NCBI GenBank assembly: GCA_032690845.1
Contig: CM064426.1
Span: 63,712,631-63,776,630 of the forward strand
Origin: Eleusine coracana subsp. coracana
Taxonomy: Eukaryota; Streptophyta; Magnoliopsida; Poales; Poaceae
DNA: 64,000 nt
Direction of reading: 5' to 3'
The notes under the pieces are model-generated. The model did no database searches and was not told where the DNA came from. It saw only the letters and a list, made by a program, of their open reading frames with translations. Positions 13,395 through 22,278 of this stretch are shown here, in pieces (positions within the stretch are counted from its first letter, which is position 1; every line of letters begins with the position of its first letter). Made by a program: the position numbers and the translations under genes.

Positions 13395-13631
13395 GACTCC
13401 CCCGTAGTATGGTGGCATCTGTGGTGCCTGATGATGCGGTGGATAGAACCCAAAATGCTGCGGCGGAGGGAAGTAGGGTGGAGGTTGCCCAAACTGGTTC
13501 CAAGGACCCCACTGACCCCAATCCTCCTCCGGAGTACCGCCTTTGGGGTTCCGACCTCGCCCTCTCCCGTCATCAGAACCTACGCAAAGCTTCTCTTCTC
13601 CCCCGACCCCAACAATCTGTCGCAAAATCAA
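13395..13631 (-). other. Inverted 5' piece of the LINE (probable)
   Basis: Between the host exon and ORF1, the minus strand reads as a Gly/Arg then Pro/Tyr/His-rich protein with blocks such as DDGRGRGRNPKGG, NQFGQPPPYFPPPQHFGFY and QMPPYYGGV. I recall such composition from N-terminal parts of grass LINE ORF1 proteins, while the plus-strand frames look unstructured. This fits a 5' inversion of the element, as produced by twin priming. It is inferred from composition only, and the inner breakpoint is not located (between about 13590 and 13700). Confidence 0.45.
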
Positions 13632-13891
13632 ACTCAGGGATCTATCGGAGAGAGTATCACCTTTGCTTACAGGGAAACAATCACTGGGCTTGAAGAATTT
13701 TGTCTCCCAGAGCTCCTTGCGGATCTAGAAGGTAGCCGCCCCTTTTTCTCTTGGAACCCTAGGGGACTGCCTCAATTCCGAAGGTACCAGCCACAACTGG
13801 CCAAAAAATTCCTCAATAGCCTCCTCGCACTCCTCCTGGGGGACAAGGAAATAGGGCAAGACCTTTTGGGAATCGACAAGGCCAAGAGGAT

Positions 13892-15757
13892 TTGAAGAAC
13901 AAGGGATTGGCAGAGTCTGGAGAACTGGGGAAGAAGATGAAGGAGCAGGCAAAGGTGGTTAAAGTGGACTGCTTCAACTGTTCTGAGACGGGTTATTTCA
14001 GCTCGGATTGCCCAAAAAACAAGCTATGTCACATATGTAAGAAGATAGATCATAATGCAACCCAATGTCCAGAGTGGGAGAAACCATTGGAGGTTGCAGA
14101 GTTTTATGGTAGTGCCAATAGTGGGTTGGGTTTTTTCCACATTGATGTGGAGGACAGACCTGACAGGCATAACAACTGGGTACAATTTGAGAACTGTGCT
14201 ATTATTGGAATTGAGGAGGGGGAGATGAGCAAAGAGGGTGTGGTTGCAAGCTTGCAAGAGATATTTGATGAGGATTGGAACTGGCAATTGAAGCAAATTG
14301 ATGATTACAGCTACATAACAAGGTTCCCACCACATAAGAAGTTGAGAGAAATAGTTCACTCTGATGTCATCTATTTTCCACTAAGCAAAGAAGGTGTTTT
14401 GGGTTTCTTGAAAATCTGGGATGGAGAAATAGAGGCACATGGTGAACTAGTGGATACATGGGTCCAGGTCAGAGGTATACCACCAAAATGGAGTGATTGG
14501 ATTACTTTCCAGCAGATATCTTCTATGTTGGGGAAGTTGGTAGAGATTGATTGGGGATCTCAGATTACCAGTTTCTTCTCTATGATAAGGATCAAGATTG
14601 CAGTAAAAGATCCTTATAAGATTCCCAAGGAAAGGCTGGTAGTCATGAGGAAGAAATTGTATTGGCTAAGCTTCAAGGTTGAAGGTGACATTAAGCAAGA
14701 GGATGATGATGATGGTGGGGATGAAAAGAAGGATGGGTCTCAGGATGATAAGGCTTTTGATGCAAAGGAGGACAAATCTGAGATGGACACTGACCACAAA
14801 ACTCCAAATCAGCAAAAGCATGACAACTCAAGGGGAAATAACAATATACAAGGAAACCAGGAGAGTAGGGGAACAAAGATAGTGAGCATGTGGACTAGCT
14901 TGTTTAGAGATAGCTATCTGGATGAGATGTTTGGTGAAGATATGAGTAATTTCAATAGCTTCAACCTACTAAGAGAGATGGACCTGGTAGCCTCAGAAAG
15001 TGAAGAGGAACAATGGGGTGAGGAGATGGAAGGGATCTTAGAAGACTCTCAACCCTTACCAGAGATTGTTGTCCAAGACCTGATACAGAATAGAGAGAAG
15101 ATGGTGGTTGAGACAGGAACAGAACTGGAGCATGGAAGGAATTCTGCCAAGGAAGATCTGCCAATAGGTTGGAGTTGTCTAGAAGACAATGAGATAAAAG
15201 AACAACAGAATGGGAAGGGAAGAGTGGAGGATCTTAAAGCAATGGAGGGGGATAAGATGAAGAAACAGGGTGAAAAAAGGAAACCTCAGAAGCAGAAATG
15301 GGCCCCAATGCTGGTGGAGAGAAGAAGTACAAGGAACAGGAATGGAGAAGGCAATATCCTAGAGAAGGCACAATCCCTGAAGATGAAGAATAACTTGGAG
15401 CTTCACCAAGAGAAGCCTAAAGGTAATAATCTAGCATCAAATAAACAGTATATGCTTAGGATTGCCAAAGATAGTGGTATTAAAGTCAGTAGTGATGATT
15501 TAATTGTTGATAGAATTATTAGGGATATCCAAAGCAATGAACAGTTGAGAGAAGAGAACATTTCTAGAGTTTGCCCACATAATAGTTGTAGAAATAGTAG
15601 TAAAGATAGTAAAGTTAGTTTGGGGGAACAGGGAGAGGCCCTGAATCTAGCTAGTTTAGACAAAACCCATCAGATGGATGGTGAGGACACCTCTGACACA
15701 ACAGATGGCTGGTCAGTGGTTGTTAAGAAGAAACACAAACAAAAAGTTTCTAAATGA
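13892..15757 (+). CDS. LINE ORF1-like protein with CCHC knuckles
   Basis: This open frame of about 621 codons has no ATG at its upstream limit; the first clear ATG is 13937. The true start may lie in the rearranged 5' part. Near the amino end are two zinc knuckles. The first reads CFNCSETGYFSSDC, with Tyr where His is expected. The second, CHICKKIDHNATQC, fits CX2CX4HX4C. About residues 110-270 resemble the DUF4283 region typical of plant LINE ORF1 proteins (WVQVRGIPPKWSDW). The remainder is charged, acidic and low in complexity, ending in WSVVVKKKHKQKVSK. Its presumed role is binding element RNA. The frame is uninterrupted although ORF2 is broken. Confidence 0.8.
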   Translation: MKNKGLAESGELGKKMKEQAKVVKVDCFNCSETGYFSSDCPKNKLCHICKKIDHNATQCPEWEKPLEVAEFYGSANSGLGFFHIDVEDRPDRHNNWVQFENCAIIGIEEGEMSKEGVVASLQEIFDEDWNWQLKQIDDYSYITRFPPHKKLREIVHSDVIYFPLSKEGVLGFLKIWDGEIEAHGELVDTWVQVRGIPPKWSDWITFQQISSMLGKLVEIDWGSQITSFFSMIRIKIAVKDPYKIPKERLVVMRKKLYWLSFKVEGDIKQEDDDDGGDEKKDGSQDDKAFDAKEDKSEMDTDHKTPNQQKHDNSRGNNNIQGNQESRGTKIVSMWTSLFRDSYLDEMFGEDMSNFNSFNLLREMDLVASESEEEQWGEEMEGILEDSQPLPEIVVQDLIQNREKMVVETGTELEHGRNSAKEDLPIGWSCLEDNEIKEQQNGKGRVEDLKAMEGDKMKKQGEKRKPQKQKWAPMLVERRSTRNRNGEGNILEKAQSLKMKNNLELHQEKPKGNNLASNKQYMLRIAKDSGIKVSSDDLIVDRIIRDIQSNEQLREENISRVCPHNSCRNSSKDSKVSLGEQGEALNLASLDKTHQMDGEDTSDTTDGWSVVVKKKHKQKVSK

Positions 15758-15783
15758 TAGGTGCTTTTTAGAATATCAGAGGA

Positions 15784-16641
15784 TTGAATAAACCTGGAAG
15801 GAAACTAGCTCTTAGTAGTTTTATTAATTCTAACAATCTAGATTTTGTTGCTATAGTAGAAACCAAGAAACAAGAATTAGGGGGGCAGTATTTATGCTCC
15901 CTCTCGAGGAAACCTTTTGAATGGTGTTACCAACCAGCTGTGGGCACGGCTGGTGGGATTTTACTAGGGTTTAATTCAGGAAAATTTAACATTTCTGGTT
16001 GTTGTAGTAGAAAGTATACTCTATGTTGGATGGTAAATGAGAAGAAGTCAAATTTTAATTGGAGAATAGTGGTAGTTTATGGCTCTCCTTATGAAGAGGG
16101 GAAACAAGAATTTCTTGATGAACTTGATGAAGTTCTAGGAGCTTGGAACGGCCCAACCTTGATAGGTGGGGATTTTAACTTATCTAGGTTTTCTAGTGAT
16201 AAGAGTAACAAGTCCATTAATCAACGTTGGGCTGATGGGTTCAATAGCTGGATTAATAAATGGGCTTTGTTGGAGCTCAAACCTGGGAATAGAGACTTTA
16301 CATGGGCCAACAATCAGGAAGTTCTAATACATGCTAGATTGGATAGGATTTTTGCAACAACAGAATGGGATGCGGCTTACCCTTTAACTAGAATTAAAGC
16401 GCTAGCCAAAGGGAATAGTGATCATACACCTATTCTTATTGACACCGGTGATAATAGGTTTTTTGGGGAGAAGAAGTTTAGGTTTGAGAAATGGTGGCTA
16501 GAAAGAGAGGATTTTCAGGAGGTGGTGAAGAAGGCTTGGAGTGGCCCTAATGTAGGGTCTAATCCTATGGATGTCTGGCAAGCTAGGATTAGGATTTTTA
16601 GGAGTCTGGCGAGAGACGAAATTAATTTAGTGGACCTGTGA
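15784..16641 (+). pseudogene. LINE ORF2 endonuclease part
   Basis: This is the apurinic/apyrimidinic-type endonuclease that nicks target DNA for target-primed reverse transcription. Visible catalytic blocks are VAIVETKKQE, LIGGDFNLSRF, HARLDRIFA and GNSDHTPILI, in normal order. Just upstream, TAG near 15768 precedes AATATCAGAGGATTG, where the family normally has Trp-Asn-Ile-Arg-Gly, so the start of ORF2 is interrupted. The frame ends at TGA 16639 after a duplicated 25-base segment that replaces the long EN-RT linker. Confidence 0.8.
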
Positions 16642-16663
16642 CAGATGGAAGAAACAAATAGCA

Positions 16664-17819
16664 GTGTTGATAGGGCCAGATGGGCCTGTGACAGAAACTA
16701 GGGATGTGGTTAGAATAGTTGTCAACTTTTATAAAGATCTTTTTAGGAGGGAGGAGAGAGACGAAATTAATTTAGTGGACAATTTTTGGAGTTCAGAGGA
16801 GGTAGTTACTGAAGAGGAGAATAGTAGGTTAGAAGCCTCCTTTTTAGAGGATGAGATTAAAGAGGCAGTATTTAGCAGTTATGCAGAGGGAGCCCCGGGC
16901 CCAGATGGGATCCCTTTTCTTTTTTATCAAAAGTTCTGGGATTTAGTTAAATTGGACCTTTGTAATATATTCAATGCATTACATGAAGGGAAACTTGATC
17001 TTTATAGGATTAACTTTACAATGATAACCTTAATTCCGAAAGAGGAGGATGCTAAGGAGATGAGAAAATTTAGACCTATTAGTCTGTTAAACTGTAGTTT
17101 TAAAATCTTTTCTAAATTGTTGACTATAAGATTAGGTGTTATTTGCCAGAGGTTGATTTCTGAACAACAGAGTGTGTTTATTAAAAACAGGTACATTTTA
17201 GAAAGTGTGGTAATTGCTCATGATATAGTGCATAGTATTCATAAGTCTGGTGAACCTGGTGTGATTTTTAAGCTTGATTATGAGAAAGCATATGATAGAG
17301 TAAACTGGAATTTCCTTTTCGAAATTCTGGAGTCGAGAGGTTTTGGGAAGAAGTGGATTAGTTGGATAAAAAACATAGTTATAGGAGGTTCAGTGGGAGT
17401 GTGTGTGAATGGTGAAGAAAGCAATTTTTTAAGACCCGTAAAGGGCTGAGACAGGGTGATCCATTGTCACCCCTACTCTTTAATCTGGTAGGGGACGTTT
17501 TTACCAAGATGCTTTCTAAGGCTGCAAACGTGAGTAACATTGAAGGTATGTTAACTAATTTTAGGGAAGGGGGAGTGGTTTCCTTATAATACGCAGATGA
17601 TACAATCATCTTCTCTTCTAATAATCCAGAGAAGATTAGGAATTTGAAATGTATTTTGATTTGGTTCGAGAGAATTTCTGGTATGTGCATTAATTTTCAT
17701 AAGAGTGAAGTTTTCCCAATGAATTTAGATGAATCTGAAACTCATGTGTTAGCTCATACTTTTGGTTGTACTGTGGGGAGTTTACCTATGAAATATCTAG
17801 GAGTCCCTTTACACCATCG
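16664..17819 (+). pseudogene. LINE ORF2 reverse transcriptase part, broken and 3'-truncated
   Basis: The RT blocks appear in order: GAPGPDGIPFLFYQKFW, KFRPISLLNCSFKIFSKLL, KLDYEKAYDRVNW (motif A), RQGDPLSPLLFNL and YADDTIIFSS (motif C). A missing base near 17446 shifts frame just before RQGDPLSP, and TAA at 17587 lies just before YADD. The sequence stops at MKYLGVPL (about 17806). The rest of the RT, the carboxy zinc-knuckle domain and the 3' UTR are absent. Host AspRS coding sequence follows directly. Confidence 0.85.
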
Positions 17820-20637
17820 AGGGCGCTTCGACGCCGGCGTTAGCAAGCAGATGGTGCGCTTCGCCGCCGCGATCAGCAAGGAGTCGGTGGTCGACGTCGA
17901 GGGCGTCATCGCCCTCCCCAAGGAACCGCTCAAGGCCACCACGCAGCAGGTCCGTCATTATTGTCCCTCTTTGGAATTATCATGAAAATTGTGATGCTTC
18001 TTTCGGTCAGAAATAATAATAAAAATCGTGATGCTTCTATTTGCATTATGCAGCTATATATGGTTTATTTCGTTTCAATCCAGCGACCAACTAATGAATG
18101 TACTGTATACACGTGGTCACCAGGATGCAATGTTTGCAGGTTGAGATTCAAGTGAGGAAGATCTACTGCATCAGTAGGGCTATTCCAACGCTTCCGTTTA
18201 GCCTTGAGGATGCGGCACGGAGTGAGGCAGAGTTTGAAAAGGCTGAGCAAGTATGTTCTGTGCAAATTACATTCTTCCCCTGCATTGTGTTTAGAAAAGA
18301 ATCATATGTGAGGTATGGGTAGTGACTGACGGCTGTTTTGTTACTGAAGGCTGGAGAAAAGCTCGTACGTGTTGGCCAAGACACCCGCTTGAATCACAGA
18401 TGTCTTGATTTACGAACAGCAGGGAATCAAGCAATAATCCGGATCAAGGGTCAAGTAAAACATGTGAGTAATTGTTTTTTATTATTAGACTATTAGAGAC
18501 TGGTATCGTTTCTGCTGATTATTAACATGTTAGTATTATCAGTGATTCACAGTAATGGATTGGGCTCTTTCAAATGGCATGCAGTACGACCTTTCGTTTA
18601 GCTATAGAACCTTGTACTTTTATTATTGGGTAAAACTGACTGTTGAACAGTCATGCATCCAACTTAGAAATAATTGTCTTTTTTGAACGTCAGAAATAAT
18701 TATCTTCAGTAAAAGGTATTGATGTTCTGGCATCGCATTTAGTTTCTTACTTTCAAGTACTGATCCAATGGCCATAGACATTATCTTACACAGAATTAGT
18801 AGCCGCCTGTTATGCTGTCTAATCCTCTATTAGTTAATTGCACGAACTGAATGTTTATAAATCACCGTGAATCATTTATTCCTTTATTATAACATTGTCG
18901 TGCTAGTTTCATCCATATCTCCAGTCTTATGTAATGTTCTCTCTCTATATGTTTTTTATATTGTGCAGAAATTCGGAGACTTTTTGTTGTCAAAGGACTT
19001 TGTTGAGATAGAGACCACAAAATTGACCGCTGGATCAAGTGAAGGGGGTGCAGCTGTATTCAAGCTGCAGTACTATGGCCAACCAGCTTGTTTAGCTCAA
19101 TCTCCTCAATTATACAAGCAGATGAGTATCAACGGTGGTTTTGGACGTGTCTTCGAGGTTGGTCCTGTATACAGAGCTGAAAATTCAAACACACACAGGC
19201 ATCTCTCTGAGTTTATTGGTCTTGATGCTGAAATGGAAATTATGGAGCACTATTTTGAGGTAAACATCAGGAGAAGAATGCTTTGCTTCACTTATTGAAA
19301 GTGGTGAGTTGGTGACTAAATACTGATTCTTTATACAGGTCTGCGATATTGTTGGTGAGTTATTTGTGTCAATATTTAAGCACTTAACCGAAAACTGCAA
19401 GAAGGAGCTTGAGACAATAAATAGACAGTATCCATTTGAACCTCTGAAGGTAAAACATTATTGCTTGTTTTTTAGTTCTCATTTGGCAGTCATCTCGGTT
19501 TTATAGCTCAAGCGATGGATTCAAACGGTTCTGATAATTATATTAATGCAGTATCTAGAGCAAACCTTGAAGCTCACTTATGAGGAAGGAATTCAAATGT
19601 TGAAGGTAAAAACTTGCAGCTAATTTACAAAATTTGGGGTTGATTTGGGTTGCGTATATATTACATGGCATTGGGAACAGATTATTAGTTGTGACAGCTA
19701 CTTAGCTTCATTGTACATGAAAGGAAGACATCACATTGATGATTTTATCTAATCAACAGGAAGCTGGAACGGAAGTTGAGCTTATGGGTGACCTCAATAC
19801 TGAAGCTGAAAAAAAGCTTGGTCGGCTTGTCAAGGAGAAGTACGTAGGCCCTACAGCTCTATTATATTATTTATTTATAATTTTGATGGCACAAAATAAA
19901 CTTTCTGTGTTATTTGTAGGTATGGCACAGACTTCTTCATTCTCTATAGATATCCTTCGGCTGTACGTCCGTTCTACACCATGCCTTGTTGTGAGAACCC
20001 AGCTTACAGCAATTCTTTTGATGCCTTCATTCGAGGTAGGCATTATGCGCATAAATAAAATCTTTTGCTTCTAATTTTCATTTGTATTAGAAAAGTAGCG
20101 TTATGTTACTATGGTGTCCAAACATAGTCTGTCAACGCCCAAACAAAGACCTGAATCGAATTTCGCTGATGCGATAGGTGAGGAAATAATTTCTGGAGCA
20201 CAAAGGATACACATGCCTGAGCTGTTAACCAAGCGCGCAGCAGAGTGTGGAATCGACACGAGCACGATCTCGGCATATGTCAACTCGTTCTGGTAATTCT
20301 GTCCTTACCCTGTTAGCTAGTTTATTTGTCCCTTGATTGATTTGGCGTGGTGCTGATTTCGAAACGTGCTTGTTGCTACTGCAGCTATGGCGCACCTCCT
20401 CATGCCGGATTTGGGTGGGTTTGGAGAGAGTCGTGATGCTGTTCTGCGCCCTGAACAACATCAGGAAGACGTCAATGTTCCCCCGCGACCCACAGAGGCT
20501 TACGCCATAATCTTCTGTCTCCAGAACTGGAGGCTACTGGACCAAACAAGCAGTCACCGTTCATTGTATTGGCACTGAATTGTGCTGCAATTTACCTCAA
20601 AAAAAAAAGAATTGTGCTGCAATGGAATGGATCCTCA

Positions 20638-20760
20638 TTGTTTTTTTTTTTTTTTGAAGACAGGGCACATTTTTTCATTAAGTAGAAGAAGAGATTACAA
20701 CCAGATGATGCTTCTTTACGAAAGCATCACCCCTGACGCTGACTTGGCACAGATGCCAAG
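20638..20760 (-). mobile_element. LINE 3' tail remnant (minus strand)
   Basis: A run of T followed by GAAGACAGGGCACATTTTTTC and ATTAAGTAGAAGAAGAGATTACA on the plus strand is the complement of a common grass LINE 3' terminus with a poly(A) tail. The remnant is short, with no coding part. It sits just downstream of the AspRS relic's last exon. Confidence 0.5.
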
Positions 20761-20811
20761 TGGCCACACACCACATCGAAACCTACCTCCGACCCACACA
20801 TTAGACAACTA

Positions 20812-21065
20812 CTCCCTCTGGATTCTTTTTGTTGACGTCGTAGTTCATTTGTAAAGTGGTATAAATTGTTGACGTCTGTATACTATCAGAAAAGTAACTT
20901 CTTATTTTGCCCTTCACTATCAACGGCTTGCGTGATGACCTACGGCCATGTGGCGCCGGTGTCGAGCAAGAGAAACTGGAGGACCGAGGGTAGATAGGTC
21001 AATTCGACCTTTCCTTAATTATGTTGAGGCTGTCGGGAGCATCAATAAAAAAAGTCTGGAGGGAG
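20812..21065. mobile_element. Stowaway-like MITE, 254 bp
   Basis: The ends read CTCCCTCTGGATTCTTTTTG and, inverted, AAAAAAAGTCTGGAGGGAG. The element is flanked by TA on both sides (20810-20811 and 21066-21067), as expected for Tc1/mariner-derived Stowaway elements. The interior is non-coding. Confidence 0.85.
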
Positions 21066-21771
21066 TACTCACGAACACGGGACGCCACCTATTCTGATGG
21101 TTTAGAATAGAGATTCTGCTGAGTTCACCGAATAACCTGTAACCGGAAGAGCAAGGATTATACAGTAATCCAGTGTGGTTAGGGCTGCTGCTCTTTTGAA
21201 TATTCTCACGTGTAACGACGCAGAAATTGAATTAAAAAAACGACTTAAGAAATTATTCCTTTATTTACTACAACCATGAAAATTGAGTTCTTATTAAAAA
21301 AAACTATGAAACTTGAATTTAAGCTTCAACATCGGAGTTGTGACATTCTTTCGTCTCAAAATTTCACTAATCTCACTGCTGGCCGGGCCCTAGCTAGGTG
21401 CACAGTTATCTTATACTATCTGAAATGAATGGGGCGCGGTGTTCGGAAGAATGTACTATGCACGCCATGAAAGTTTTATGCGCAGTTATCTTACATTACG
21501 ATTGCTTTGTCATGTAAGCTTGAAAGTATATGCTGTGGCCAACATAATATAGCACGCTGGCACAACGAAAATGTAGCAAATCAAGATATGTTTTTCATCA
21601 CTCCAAAGTCGCGCCTTAGCTTGATATGAGCCTATGACTGTATATTTAGTAGTCGGTGCATAGATAGATTTTGTTGAAACAATAATATACAAAGTTGCTC
21701 TGCAAGATTGTTCACAGATTCTGTCTTTATTAATCCAACAAAATAAGTTAGGGATCACTGGTAGCATCGAA

Positions 21772-21843
21772 GGGCATTTGGTCTAGTGGTATGTTTCTCG
21801 CTTAGGGTGCAAGAGGTCCCGAGTTCAATTCTCGGAATGCCCC
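21772..21843 (+). tRNA. tRNA-Pro (AGG anticodon)
   Basis: This 72-base cloverleaf has no intron. The acceptor GGGCATT pairs with AATGCCC, with discriminator C at 21843. The D arm is TGGTCTAGTGGTA, the anticodon loop TTAGGGT has anticodon AGG, and the T arm is CCGAGTTCAATTCTCGG. The anticodon stem CTCGC/GCAAG contains one C-A mismatch where C-G is normal, so function is likely but not certain. Internal A and B boxes are recognisable. A T5 run at 21848-21852 would end Pol III transcription. Confidence 0.92.
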
Positions 21844-21847
21844 TATA

Positions 21848-21852
21848 TTTTT
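21848..21852 (+). terminator. Pol III T-run terminator of tRNA-Pro
   Basis: Five T residues begin five bases after the tRNA 3' end, the usual position and length for RNA polymerase III termination. Confidence 0.75.
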
Positions 21853-22278
21853 GTTTCTTTATATGCTTCTCCGTCCAAGCATGGTCCGTTCCCAGCATAT
21901 TTTATTGGCATTTTCGCCTTTGCAATTGTTTTTTTTTCATAGAGATATAGGAAGGTGAAAAACAGTTGTTCAGGTACACATAATAAAAGCTGCCGATTTC
22001 TTTAAATGGACGTTGATGTTTCGGATTCTAATCATCTAGTGTCACACTATACATTAGAACAGATCTCGCTAAACGCTGCTGTATCTGACTAGGAGAAATA
22101 AATCTGACTGGCCATATCGCATACTCTATAAACAAAAATCCCATACAAGCTTCTTTGATGTATACATGTAGGAAAGCAAAATTCTGGTCTAATACAAACA
22201 ACATATACTAAAATATTTCGGTCCAGATCATCGATCACCGAATCCCAATCTGAAAGCTAAAATGGAAAGCCGAATCCC

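Larger units (their letters stand above)
13394..17819 (+). mobile_element. LINE (L1-type) retrotransposon inside the AspRS relic
   Basis: The element carries an ORF1-like protein with zinc knuckles (13892-15757), an APE-type endonuclease (about 15760-16641) and a reverse transcriptase (about 16664-17819). It is in the same orientation as the host gene. It ends abruptly inside the RT region at KYLGVPL, fused directly to host coding sequence, with no 3' part and no poly(A). Lesions include TAG in place of a likely Trp near 15768, a collapsed EN-RT linker, a one-base frameshift near 17446 and TAA at 17587 just before YADD. The 5' end appears rearranged (see 13395-13631). It is non-autonomous now. 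Confidence 0.9.
13106..20510 (+). pseudogene. Aspartate--tRNA ligase, cytosolic type, LINE-disrupted relic
   Basis: An intact gene would charge tRNA-Asp in the cytosol. Recognisable coding blocks are 13106-13393, then after a LINE 17820-17949, then spliced exons near 18142-18250, 18350-18463, 18969-19260, 19340-19449, 19552-19604, 19760-19840, 19920-20034, 20178-20292 and 20385-20510. Family hallmarks include the Lys-rich N-terminal KKQLKKEARKAEKAAHR, the class II region VYRAENSNTHRHLSEFIGL and GAQRIHMPELLTKRAAECGI. Lesions are a TAG at 13169 (codon 22), the LINE at about 13394-17819 with loss of the host segment between TNVG and DAGVSKQMVRF, and one missing G near 20413-20416. The last destroys the Arg-containing motif 3 and stops at 20434. 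Splice sites are kept, so it decayed from a spliced gene and is not a retrocopy. An intact copy presumably exists elsewhere. Confidence 0.93.
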
